From: an uncultured Oscillospiraceae bacterium
GTDB taxonomy: Bacteria > Bacillota > Clostridia > Oscillospirales > Ruminococcaceae
Direction: 5' to 3'
Assembly: GCA_902490585.1 (NCBI GenBank)
Contig: CABUEI010000060.1
Location: 1-11,248 of the forward strand
DNA: 11,248 bases
The position numbers and the translations under genes were made by a program. Below the pieces are notes generated by a model. The model saw only the letters and a list, made by a program, of their open reading frames with translations. It was not told where the DNA came from and ran no database searches. Shown here one piece after another: positions 1 to 7,270 of this stretch (position 1 is its first letter; each line of letters opens with the position of its first letter).

Positions 1-1086
1 GCCGACCTTGGCATTTTCGCCTATTACACAATCTTCGCCGACAATAGCGTATTCAACTACTGCGCCTTTCTTTATCGTTGTGTTAGGCATTATTATACTG
101 TCACGGACTACCGCACCGGGCTCGATCGTTACGCCTGCGAAAAGTACGGAGAAGTCAATGTGACCCTCAATGTTGCAACCCTCGGAAATAAGAGAGTTCT
201 GGATAACGCTCTCGGGGCTTGCGTAATGAGGAGGCATTACAGGGTTTCTCGAATAAATTCTCCATCTTGAGTCGTGGAGGTCAAGCGGAACGTTGGGATT
301 AAGAAGATCCATATTTGCTTCCCACAGGCTGTCGATAGTTCCGACATCCTTCCAGTAGCCGTCAAAGTGATAAGCAACGAGCTTGTTGCCCTCTGCCAGC
401 ATTGCAGGGATAATGTTCTTACCGAAGTCCTTGCTTGCACCCTCGTCATTTTCGTTGGCGATGAGGTGCTTTTTGAGGTTCTGCCATGAGAATATGTAAA
501 CGCCCATTGAGGCAAGGTTTGACTTGGGCTGTGCAGGCTTCTCGGCGAACTCATAGATAACATCGTTCTCGTCTGCGCTCATGATACCGAAACGTGGAGC
601 TTCTTCCCACGGTACTTCAAGTACTGCGATTGTAGCGTCAGCATTGTGCGACTTATGGAATTCGAGCATCTTATTGTAGTTCATCTTGTAGATGTGGTCG
701 CCCGAAAGTACTGCTACATAATCGGGGTTGTATCTGTCGATGAAGCTTATGTTCTGATAGATTGCATTTGCTGTACCTTCGTACCATGACTTACCCGATG
801 ATGACTCGTAAGGGGGCAGTACATGAACACCGCCGTGAACTCTGTCAAGTCCCCAGGGGTGACCGTTGCCGATATATTCGTTAAGTACGAGAGGCTGATA
901 CTGTGTAAGTACGCCGACTGTGTCAATGCCGCTGTTTACACAGTTTGAAAGCGGGAAATCAATGATTCTGTATTTACCGCCGTAAGGAACAGCAGGCTTA
1001 GCCATATCCTTAGTCAGAGCGTAAAGTCTGCTGCCCTGACCGCCTGCGAGCAACATTGCCACGCATTCCTTCTTAACATGTTTCAT
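1..1086 (-). CDS. glgC: glucose-1-phosphate adenylyltransferase (ADP-glucose pyrophosphorylase), C-terminus cut by window edge
   Basis: GlgC makes ADP-glucose and pyrophosphate from ATP and glucose-1-phosphate, the committed step of bacterial glycogen synthesis in the cytoplasm. The frame is open for 362 codons from the ATG at 1086 to the left edge; family members are usually about 380-430 residues, so only the end is missing. Visible signatures are the nucleotidyltransferase loop AGGQGSRL (residues 14-21), KPAVPYGGKYRIIDF (30-44), WYEGTANAIYQN, the catalytic SGDHIYKM block, FAEKP and YWKDVGTI, then hexapeptide-type repeats of a left-handed beta-helix near the end of the readable part. A GGAGG site (complement of 1096-1100) sits 9 bases before the ATG. 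It follows glgB by 19 bp with no terminator between, so the two are probably one transcript driven from upstream of glgB. GlgD-type paralogues are the main alternative, but the intact catalytic motifs favour GlgC. Confidence 0.96.
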   Translation of the reverse strand, partial: MKHVKKECVAMLLAGGQGSRLYALTKDMAKPAVPYGGKYRIIDFPLSNCVNSGIDTVGVLTQYQPLVLNEYIGNGHPWGLDRVHGGVHVLPPYESSSGKSWYEGTANAIYQNISFIDRYNPDYVAVLSGDHIYKMNYNKMLEFHKSHNADATIAVLEVPWEEAPRFGIMSADENDVIYEFAEKPAQPKSNLASMGVYIFSWQNLKKHLIANENDEGASKDFGKNIIPAMLAEGNKLVAYHFDGYWKDVGTIDSLWEANMDLLNPNVPLDLHDSRWRIYSRNPVMPPHYASPESVIQNSLISEGCNIEGHIDFSVLFAGVTIEPGAVVRDSIIMPNTTIKKGAVVEYAIVGEDCVIGENAKVG

Positions 1087-1105
1087 AAATAAGTTCCTCC
1101 GTTAT

Positions 1106-3172
1106 TTATTTCTTAGCTTTGCCGTTTTTCTTACGGTTTGCTGTGTTTGCTTTCTTTGCCGTTTTTCTTGCCACGGGTTTCTTTGCGGGAGTGCCGGGTT
1201 TTGTAACGGGCTTTTCCGCTGTCTTTACAGTTTTTTCTACAGGCTGTGCCTTTGGCTTGTCACTTTCGGGACTGCGCTTGTTGACGGGCTTCAAGAATAT
1301 TGCCGACATTGCCGGAATTTTTATGGTTATCGAATATTCAAGTCCGTGCATACCCTCGCACTTTGCCGTATATGATGCGTTGCCGTCGCTGTCGCCGCCG
1401 AACTTCTTGTCATCGGTCGTGAACACTTCCTTATAGTCGGCATAGTACGGAACGCCAAAGCTGTACTGTTCGTGTTCATTCGGCAGGAAGTTGCAGACTG
1501 CGATAAGCTCATCGCCGTTTGACGCGATACGTCTGAAAATGATAACACTGTTCTTGTTATCATCGTTCGAGATCCAGCTGAAACCGCTCCAGTCATAGTC
1601 TATTTCCCATAAAGGCTTGTTATCAAGATAGAACTTGTTCATAGCCTTTACAAACGACTGATACTGTGCGTGCTCGGGGAATTTCAGGATATCCCAGTCA
1701 AGACCGGTCTTATAATTCCACTCCTTGAACTGTGCGAACTCCTGTCCCATGAACATAAGTTTTTTACCGGGGTGAGCGGTCATATACGCAAGGAATGTTC
1801 TCAGCGATGCAAAACGCTTTTCTCTCGGTCCGCTCATCTTGTCGAGCATTGAGCATTTGCCGTAAACTACCTCATCGTGTGAGATAGGAAGTATGTAGTT
1901 CTCAGAGAATGCGTAATAGAACGAGAATGTCAGCTTGTCATGGTTGTACTGTCTGTACTCGGGGCTCATGGACATATATGAAAGCATATCGTTCATCCAG
2001 CCCATGTTCCACTTGAAGTTGAAGCCTAAACCGCCGATATCAACGGGCTTTGTGACCATAGGCCATGCGGTTGATTCTTCGGCAATCATAAGAAGTCCGG
2101 GGTGACGTGAGAACAGGCATGAGTTAAGATTCTGGAGGAAGTCAACTGCCTCGAGGTTCTCGTTGCCGCCGTTCTTGTTGGGGGTCCATGCGCCGCCCTG
2201 TCTGTCATAGTCGAGGTAAAGCATGGAAGCTACGGCATCAACACGCAGACCGTCTATATGATATTCGGAAAGCCAGTAATTAGCGTTTGAAATGAGGAAC
2301 GACTGTACCTCGGGTTTGCCCCAGTCGAACACTCTTGTGCCCCAGTTGTAATGCTCACGCTTGTTGGGGTCGGAATATTCATAGCAGTAGTCGCCGTCAA
2401 ATTCGTAAAGTCCTGCGGCATCCTTTGGGAAGTGTGCAGGTACCCAGTCGAGAATTACACCTACTCCGTGAGTATGGCAATAATCAACAAATTCCATGAA
2501 ATCGAACGGTGTTCCGAAACGTGATGTAGGAGCGTAATAACCTATCTGCTGATAGCCCCATGAGCCGTCGAAGGGGAACTCTGCTATGGGCATCATCTCG
2601 ATATGGGTATAGCCCATTTCCTTTACATAAGGAACGAGCTTCTCTGCAAGCTGCATATAGCTGAACAGCTCTTCCTCATCAGCCTTGGTAAACCATGAGT
2701 TGAGGTGTACCTCGTATATATTCATAGGAGAACGGTACACGTCCTTCGTCTTCTTCTCGTCCATCCACTTTGAATCTTTCCAGTTGTAGCCGGAAATATC
2801 ATACACCTTTGATGCGGTATTCGGACGTGTTTCCATGTGGTAGCCATAAGGGTCTGCCTTTAGCTTTATCTGACCTCTTGCGGTCTTTATGCTGTATTTG
2901 TAGTTATCGAACTTTTTAAGTCCGGGAATGAAAAGCTCCCATATACCGCCGTCACTTATCTTGTTCATGTAGTTTTCTTCACGGTTCCAGTGGTTGAAAT
3001 CGCCTACAACGCAGACATCAACCGCCTTGGGAGCCCATACTCTGAAAACTACTCCGCTCACACCGTCTTTTTCGACAAAGTGTGAACCGAAAAGCTTGTA
3101 TGATTCGGCGTTCTTTCCCTGGTGGAAGAGGTAAAGCGGAACTTCATATTCCTTAGGCACGTTAATAGCCAT
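1106..3172 (-). CDS. glgB: 1,4-alpha-glucan branching enzyme with an unusual lysine-rich C-terminal tail
   Basis: GlgB cuts alpha-1,4-glucan chains and rejoins them in alpha-1,6 linkage, making branch points in glycogen. It has an N-terminal CBM48-type domain (about residues 25-115), a GH13 catalytic barrel and a C-terminal beta domain. Conserved GH13 regions are visible: LDWVPAHFP (I), GLRVDAVASML (II, nucleophile Asp312), MIAEES (III, acid Glu365) and ISHDEVV (IV, Asp433). I chose the ATG at 3172 rather than an in-frame ATG 18 bases upstream (3190), because AGGAG (complement of 3181-3185) lies 8 bases before it and would fall inside the longer reading frame. This gives 688 residues. The last ~59 residues (from about 630) follow the enzyme fold and contain 17 Lys, 3 Arg and many Ala, Pro and Thr, like a histone H1 tail. 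I do not know this from ordinary branching enzymes. First gene of the glgB-glgC unit. Confidence 0.96.
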   Translation of the reverse strand: MAINVPKEYEVPLYLFHQGKNAESYKLFGSHFVEKDGVSGVVFRVWAPKAVDVCVVGDFNHWNREENYMNKISDGGIWELFIPGLKKFDNYKYSIKTARGQIKLKADPYGYHMETRPNTASKVYDISGYNWKDSKWMDEKKTKDVYRSPMNIYEVHLNSWFTKADEEELFSYMQLAEKLVPYVKEMGYTHIEMMPIAEFPFDGSWGYQQIGYYAPTSRFGTPFDFMEFVDYCHTHGVGVILDWVPAHFPKDAAGLYEFDGDYCYEYSDPNKREHYNWGTRVFDWGKPEVQSFLISNANYWLSEYHIDGLRVDAVASMLYLDYDRQGGAWTPNKNGGNENLEAVDFLQNLNSCLFSRHPGLLMIAEESTAWPMVTKPVDIGGLGFNFKWNMGWMNDMLSYMSMSPEYRQYNHDKLTFSFYYAFSENYILPISHDEVVYGKCSMLDKMSGPREKRFASLRTFLAYMTAHPGKKLMFMGQEFAQFKEWNYKTGLDWDILKFPEHAQYQSFVKAMNKFYLDNKPLWEIDYDWSGFSWISNDDNKNSVIIFRRIASNGDELIAVCNFLPNEHEQYSFGVPYYADYKEVFTTDDKKFGGDSDGNASYTAKCEGMHGLEYSITIKIPAMSAIFLKPVNKRSPESDKPKAQPVEKTVKTAEKPVTKPGTPAKKPVARKTAKKANTANRKKNGKAKK

Positions 3173-3207
3173 AACAGATACTCCTAACATTATATTTTAC
3201 TATCTTA

Positions 3208-3236
3208 ATAATAGCACAATTCCCAAAAGCTTTCAA
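3208..3236 (-). promoter_or_regulatory. sigma-A-like promoter of glgB-glgC
   Basis: On the minus strand TTGAAA (complement of 3231-3236) is followed by exactly 17 bases and then TATTAT (complement of 3208-3213). It lies about 35 bases upstream of the glgB start. The spacer contains one arm of a 9-bp inverted repeat. Confidence 0.8.
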
Positions 3237-3265
3237 TAGATTTGTACTGATTTTATGAATTGTGC
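3214..3265. repeat. 9-bp inverted repeat around the glgB promoter (candidate operator pair)
   Basis: GCACAATTC at 3214-3222 and its exact reverse complement GAATTGTGC at 3257-3265 are 34 bp apart; centres are 43 bp apart, close to four helical turns. The first arm lies in the promoter spacer next to the -10, the second lies about 20 bp upstream of the -35. A third, shorter TTGTGC is at 3285-3290. A regulatory role is inferred from position only. Confidence 0.45.
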
Positions 3266-3300
3266 CTTATTTCAACTTTCGTTTTTGTGCAAAACGACAA

Positions 3301-4338
3301 TCATTTTTCCCAACCCATTATAAAGCTATATAATTCGTCTGCCATTTCTGTATGTTCGGGAATACGGGGGTGACCGGGTGTTGCGGCACCGTTTCTTCTG
3401 AATCTGAAACGTTTTACATTGTCCATTGCAAGCTCGTTTACTATCTCGTCAAGTGCATCGTCCCATGTGGGTTCGTGCATGAGTACGGTTGTGATAACGA
3501 TAAATCTTGCCTTACCGCCGTATTTTTCATTCAGGTCAAGCACCATATTCTTATATACGGTTTTCCACTTTTCACGGTATTCCTTTTCATAGATACGCTT
3601 GGGGTCGGGGTTTGCGTCGTTCTGTCCGAGTGCGATTATGACATAATCGGGAGTGAAACGTGAGAAATCCCAGTCGGTAAGCTCAAAGTGAGGTTCATAA
3701 CCCATCTGCTTATAAACTGTTTCCATGCCGACATAGTTATCGAAATAACCTGCTCCGTTAATAAGGGAAATGCCGCCCTGTGCGTTGCAGTTGATACGGG
3801 CGTTGAGCTTTCTTGCAAGCTGGAGAGAATATGCAAACCAGCTGTTGTCGAACTGGTTGATATGCTCAGGGTCGGTATGCTCGCAATAGTATACAGCCTC
3901 AACGACCTCGCCTGCGGAAACGCTGTCACCGTAAACTTCAATATTCATGTCATACTCGTGGTTGTCGGGTCTGACTTCTGCGTTGCTGTCAATCATAAGT
4001 CCGCAGAAATTGAAATAGTGGTGTGAGCCTGCGGTTCTCTTGAATATAGTGATCGTATGCTCGCCGTCCTCAAGTCCGTCGATTATCGGTATATATACCG
4101 GAGTGTCGGAATGGTTGAGGTCGAACTTGTACTGAATGCCGTCAACGATAACGCCTATCCATGTCACTTTATATATAAGGTGCGGAAAAATCATCATTCC
4201 GACTGATGTGCCTGTGAACTTTGCACTTACCATGCTTCCTGCGTAAATGAACAGGGGGCTGTCCGGCTTTGAAAAGTCAATTCTTCCCATGTATGAGAAC
4301 GCCATGTCGGACGGGCTTACAATCTTTCTGTTCGTCAT
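3301..4338 (-). CDS. SGNH/GDSL carbohydrate esterase, CE2-like acetyl (xylan) esterase, no signal peptide
   Basis: This 345-residue protein has the layout of family CE2 acetyl esterases: an N-terminal beta-sandwich (about residues 1-125) followed by an SGNH hydrolase domain. The nucleophile is Ser139 in EVYGDSVSAGE, the oxyanion block is GQND (238-241), and the catalytic His323 is in GHPRIPEH. The position three before the His, where many SGNH enzymes have Asp, is Thr320; some CE2 enzymes are known to work with a Ser-His dyad, which fits. Such enzymes remove O-acetyl groups from sugars, often xylo-oligosaccharides or glucomannan. No signal peptide or membrane segment is seen, so it probably acts in the cytoplasm on imported oligosaccharides. 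GAGG lies 8-9 bases before the ATG. It is divergent from a secreted SGNH lipoprotein gene and upstream of glgB, which has its own promoter. The substrate is inferred. Confidence 0.82.
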   Translation of the reverse strand: MTNRKIVSPSDMAFSYMGRIDFSKPDSPLFIYAGSMVSAKFTGTSVGMMIFPHLIYKVTWIGVIVDGIQYKFDLNHSDTPVYIPIIDGLEDGEHTITIFKRTAGSHHYFNFCGLMIDSNAEVRPDNHEYDMNIEVYGDSVSAGEVVEAVYYCEHTDPEHINQFDNSWFAYSLQLARKLNARINCNAQGGISLINGAGYFDNYVGMETVYKQMGYEPHFELTDWDFSRFTPDYVIIALGQNDANPDPKRIYEKEYREKWKTVYKNMVLDLNEKYGGKARFIVITTVLMHEPTWDDALDEIVNELAMDNVKRFRFRRNGAATPGHPRIPEHTEMADELYSFIMGWEK

Positions 4339-4394
4339 ATTTTAATTCCTCGCTTAAATTTATCATAGTGCCGAAATTAAATCGGTTTATATTT

Positions 4395-4423
4395 ATTTTA
4401 ACATATTGAGGTATAGTTTTCAA
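4395..4423 (-). promoter_or_regulatory. sigma-A-like promoter of the CE2-like esterase gene
   Basis: Minus-strand TTGAAA (complement of 4418-4423), 17-base spacer, TAAAAT (complement of 4395-4400), about 57 bases upstream of the ATG. It is back to back with the promoter of the divergent lipoprotein gene. Confidence 0.7.
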
Positions 4424-4451
4424 CAGAATTATGTAAATATTGCTCAGAAAA

Positions 4452-4482
4452 TTTTACCGTTTTTTCTTGACATTCGGTAAAA
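4452..4482. repeat. 8-bp inverted repeat flanking the -35 box of the SGNH lipoprotein gene
   Basis: TTTTACCG (4452-4459) and CGGTAAAA (4475-4482) are perfect reverse complements with a 15-bp gap that contains the TTGACA box (4467-4472). Centres are 23 bp apart, about two helical turns, as expected for a repressor dimer or two half-sites on one DNA face. Operator function is inferred. Confidence 0.45.
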
Positions 4483-4495
4483 ATAGTGATATATT
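4467..4495 (+). promoter_or_regulatory. sigma-A-like promoter of the SGNH lipoprotein gene
   Basis: A consensus TTGACA (4467-4472) is separated by 17 bases from TATATT (4490-4495). Transcription would start near 4502, giving a leader of about 50 bases that begins with a small hairpin (4501-4523). Confidence 0.85.
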
Positions 4496-4500
4496 TGTGT

Positions 4501-4523
4501 AAGTGATTACCTTAAAATCGCTT
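4501..4523 (+). promoter_or_regulatory. small hairpin at the 5' end of the SGNH lipoprotein leader RNA
   Basis: AAGTGATT (4501-4508) can pair fully with AATCGCTT (4516-4523), with one G-U pair and a 7-base loop. It sits at the predicted transcription start. It could stabilise the mRNA 5' end, or be a DNA operator half-site pair; no ligand-binding fold is seen. Confidence 0.3.
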
Positions 4524-4550
4524 AACAGAACTTAAATGAAAGGCAGTAAT

Positions 4551-5900
4551 ATGAAGAAAAGAATACTTGCGGTACTTATCGCAACGGCGCTTGCAGTATC
4601 CGTAACAGGCTGTGCAGGCAATACAACAAGCGGCGGTGACAGTTCCGCTACATCTTCCGTTGCGGAAAGCTCCGACAACAGCTCGGAAACATCAGACGCA
4701 ACATCTTCGGAAGAGGTCAGCAAAGACGAAAGCTCACAGGAGGAATCAAAGGACTTGGAGGCAAACTACACAAAGTATACCCTTGACGGAGATCTTACTC
4801 AGCACATGATTGATATGTCACGTCTTAATGAGGGTAACAAGGTAAGACTTGCAAACGTAATAAAGAAACTCAAGAACGGTGAAGAGGTAACTGTCGGATT
4901 TATCGGCGGTTCTATCACACAGGGTACAAGTGCCGGCAACGAACTTTGTTATGCTAAGCTCACGGCTGACTGGTTACAGCAGACATATTCAAGTGCAAAG
5001 GTGAACTATGTCAACGCCGGAATAGGTGCTACAGGTTCATACATTGGCGTACACAGAGTAAACCAGGATCTTCTCTCAAAGAATCCCGACCTCGTATTCG
5101 TTGAGTTCTCGGTAAACGATACTACAGAAAATACAGAGCGTAACAAGAGATCTTATGACGGTCTTCTCAGAACTATCTGGAATTCTTCCACAAATCCTGC
5201 AATAATCACAATTGCGACAACGCAGGAGAACGGTACAAGCTTCCAGGAAGAGCACGCAGAAATCGTAAAGCACTACAACCTGCCGATGATCTCTTACAAG
5301 AACACAATTCTTGACACAATCGAGCACGGCGACATTGTATGGAAGGATATCTCAGACGATAATATCCACCCCAACGTTCCCGGTCACAAGATAGTTTCAC
5401 AGCTCCTTCAGGCTTATATTTCAGATGTTGACAAGGATATCGACAACATAAGCGGCGATGAGAGCGACTTCTCGACTTCCGCAACAGACACACCTATTGA
5501 AAACGGCTCACTGATACAGCCCTCGTCTTCTGCCGATGTAACAGCAACAGGTCTTTTTGAGACCCGTGATTCACAGTTCGGCGGTTTTGACGGCTACTGG
5601 TACTTCAAGGGAAAAGCCGAAGAAATCGGTGATACTGCTCTTACATTCAAGGTTAATGCAAAGCAGATAGGTATTCTTTACGACAAGTATGTGACATCTG
5701 CCTGCTCGGCTGACGTATATGTTGACGATGAGCTCGTAACAACTCTGAGTGCTGATTTCTCAGGCGGCTGGGGCAACTATGTTGAGTGTGCAGAGCTGAA
5801 GAGTTTTGATACGGCAGGAGAACATACGGTGAAGATCGTTCCTAAGGGTGTCGAAGGTAAGAACACTAAGTTCGGTGTAACGGCTCTTGCTATTTCGTGA
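4551..5900 (+). CDS. secreted SGNH/GDSL hydrolase lipoprotein with C-terminal beta domain
   Basis: Predicted extracellular, membrane-anchored esterase of 449 residues. The N-terminus is a type II signal peptide (KKR, hydrophobic stretch, lipobox VTGC with lipidated Cys21), followed by about 50 residues rich in Ser, Thr, Glu and Asp acting as a spacer from the membrane. The SGNH domain (about 105-295) shows block I GFIGGSITQG (nucleophile Ser121), block II NAGIGATGS, block III FSVND (Asn189) and block V DDNIHPN (Asp270, His273), a complete triad. The last ~120 residues contain no SGNH motif and look like a beta-sandwich of carbohydrate-binding type (inferred). I chose the ATG at 4551 because GAAAGG (4538-4543) lies 7 bases before it; the in-frame ATG at 4536 has no ribosome site. 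Likely removes acetyl or acyl groups from polysaccharide outside the cell; substrate unknown. It is divergent from the cytoplasmic CE2-like esterase. Confidence 0.85.
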   Translation: MKKRILAVLIATALAVSVTGCAGNTTSGGDSSATSSVAESSDNSSETSDATSSEEVSKDESSQEESKDLEANYTKYTLDGDLTQHMIDMSRLNEGNKVRLANVIKKLKNGEEVTVGFIGGSITQGTSAGNELCYAKLTADWLQQTYSSAKVNYVNAGIGATGSYIGVHRVNQDLLSKNPDLVFVEFSVNDTTENTERNKRSYDGLLRTIWNSSTNPAIITIATTQENGTSFQEEHAEIVKHYNLPMISYKNTILDTIEHGDIVWKDISDDNIHPNVPGHKIVSQLLQAYISDVDKDIDNISGDESDFSTSATDTPIENGSLIQPSSSADVTATGLFETRDSQFGGFDGYWYFKGKAEEIGDTALTFKVNAKQIGILYDKYVTSACSADVYVDDELVTTLSADFSGGWGNYVECAELKSFDTAGEHTVKIVPKGVEGKNTKFGVTALAIS

Positions 5901-5925
5901 GTTTACAAACTGATATGATATGATT

Positions 5926-5962
5926 ACAGCCACGGTGGTTTTACATCGTGGCTGTGTTTTTT
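5926..5962 (+). terminator. Rho-independent terminator of the SGNH lipoprotein gene
   Basis: ACAGCCACG (5926-5934) pairs with CGTGGCTGT (5947-5955). Three more inner pairs (one G-U) give a 12-bp stem and a 6-base loop, followed by G and six T (5957-5962). The T tract overlaps the stop codon of the convergent spoIIP. In the opposite direction the stem is not followed by a T run, so it is mainly plus-strand. Confidence 0.92.
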
Positions 5963-7196
5963 ATCCGAATTGTTTCAGTGAGGCGGCTATGCTTTTGCCG
6001 ACAAGTTCCGCCGAGTATTTTACCTGTTCAATATCATTCGCAAGTGCGCCGAACTCTATTACGAGAGAGGCTTCGGCTAAATCCTGATTGTAGAAACGGT
6101 AATCAAACAGCATAGGACGGGTTATGCCGTTGTTATCTTTTTCTACGGCGTTTTGTATATATGACGCAAAGCGAAGGTTATCCATATAACCGGGGAGTAT
6201 TCCCGTGCCGTCATCGCAACCGCATATTATCATTATCTGTGCCGCTTTCCTGCCGTCAATATCGGCTACGGGTGCTATTCTTGTATCTCCGTCCGCTATT
6301 CCGTCACGGTGGATATCAAGCACTATTTTTACTGAAGGATATTCCCTCAGAATTTCTTCTATCCTTTCTCTGCTCCTTGAATAAGAATAGTTGTAAACGG
6401 GATCGTCGAACACCGTTCCGTCATGTATGGTGCTTATTCCGTTATCGGCAAGCGTCTGCGCAAGTACAGCACCGACACCTACAACGCTGTTTGCCGGGCA
6501 GAGCGATCTGCCGTCATAATCCTTATCATAATAGCCGTCGCTGTCACGTTCATAGCTTTCGGTAGTGTGGGTATGTATTATGAGAACCTGCGGTTCGCTT
6601 CCGTCTGAGAGCTTTATATCGGGGATTTTCGTTCCCTCGGTTCTGATAAGTGATGACGGCAGTTTCGTACAGTTGCGTATCTGTCCGTTTTCAAGGTCTA
6701 TGACATTTGCGCCTGTGATAATGCCGTAATGCTTTTCCTTTACCGTGCCGTCCTTTGCGGTATACTGCGTCAGGTCGTCCTTGTCCTTTCGGATATTAAG
6801 CGAAATCAGCCTTGTATTATTCTGAACGGGTGCGTCAACGGGTACAAGCGATTCCGATGAAACATCCTGCGTATTGCTTGACGGCTGATCGTCTTCCGAG
6901 GTGACCTCCTGCGGCTTTGATGTATCGGGTTGCGATGAATCGGTATCGCTGTCGGCGTTCTCCTTATCCGACATATCCGCAGCTGAGGTGTTGTCCGTGC
7001 TGACAAAATTGTTCACGGGTATGGCAAGCATTGCACTGAGGGCGGTGAGCTGTTTAAGTCCGTCCGTAACTGTTCTGCCGTTCACCGCTCCCGACACGGT
7101 ATTTTCCGCAACGCCTGTCAGCGTAAACGACAATACCGCCGCTGTGAGTCCTGCACCGAGTACTTTTATAATGCCTTTGTTTTTATTGCTGTTCAT
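5961..7196 (-). CDS. spoIIP: stage II sporulation protein P, cell-wall amidase/endopeptidase
   Basis: SpoIIP is the membrane-anchored peptidoglycan hydrolase that works with SpoIID and SpoIIM to thin septal peptidoglycan and drive engulfment of the forespore. The product has 411 residues: a single N-terminal membrane segment (about residues 8-30), a low-complexity Ser/Asp/Gln/Pro linker (about 65-120) and the SpoIIP catalytic domain. Family motifs are visible: VLIIHTHTTESY (His208, His210, Glu213), VLDIHRDGI (His296, Arg297, Asp298) and VIEFGALANDIEQ (Glu381, Asn387). The ATG at 7196 is chosen because AAAGGA lies 7 bases upstream. A GTG at 7262 extends the frame 22 codons and overlaps the gpr stop, but it lacks a ribosome site and would place charged residues ahead of the anchor. 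It follows gpr on the same strand, a pairing conserved in Bacillus, and is probably cotranscribed with it in sporulating cells. Confidence 0.95.
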   Translation of the reverse strand: MNSNKNKGIIKVLGAGLTAAVLSFTLTGVAENTVSGAVNGRTVTDGLKQLTALSAMLAIPVNNFVSTDNTSAADMSDKENADSDTDSSQPDTSKPQEVTSEDDQPSSNTQDVSSESLVPVDAPVQNNTRLISLNIRKDKDDLTQYTAKDGTVKEKHYGIITGANVIDLENGQIRNCTKLPSSLIRTEGTKIPDIKLSDGSEPQVLIIHTHTTESYERDSDGYYDKDYDGRSLCPANSVVGVGAVLAQTLADNGISTIHDGTVFDDPVYNYSYSRSRERIEEILREYPSVKIVLDIHRDGIADGDTRIAPVADIDGRKAAQIMIICGCDDGTGILPGYMDNLRFASYIQNAVEKDNNGITRPMLFDYRFYNQDLAEASLVIEFGALANDIEQVKYSAELVGKSIAASLKQFG

Positions 7197-7252
7197 AAGC
7201 CCGTCCTTTCGCTGTGTGACTGTTTTGTTAAAGCTTATGATGCGTAACCGGC

Positions 7253-7270
7253 AATTATTCACGAATAATT
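7253..7270. repeat. 18-bp palindrome at the gpr-spoIIP junction
   Basis: AATTATTC (7253-7260) and GAATAATT (7263-7270) are perfect reverse complements separated by two bases. It covers the gpr stop codon (7259-7261). The spacing suits a dimeric DNA-binding protein better than an RNA hairpin. Role unknown. Confidence 0.35.

Noticed and set aside
3279..3297. TCGTTTT / AAAACGA hairpin after the CE2-like esterase as a terminator
   Set aside because: The stem is AT-rich and is not followed by a T run on either strand; glgB has its own promoter just downstream.
4372..4386. CCGA / TCGG partial palindrome in the CE2-like esterase leader
   Set aside because: Only four pairs with a seven-base AT loop; too weak to call.
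7196..7262. GTG at 7262 as the spoIIP start, overlapping the gpr stop by four bases
   Set aside because: No ribosome site precedes it, while AAAGGA sits 7 bases before the ATG at 7196, which also gives a normal membrane-anchor N-terminus.
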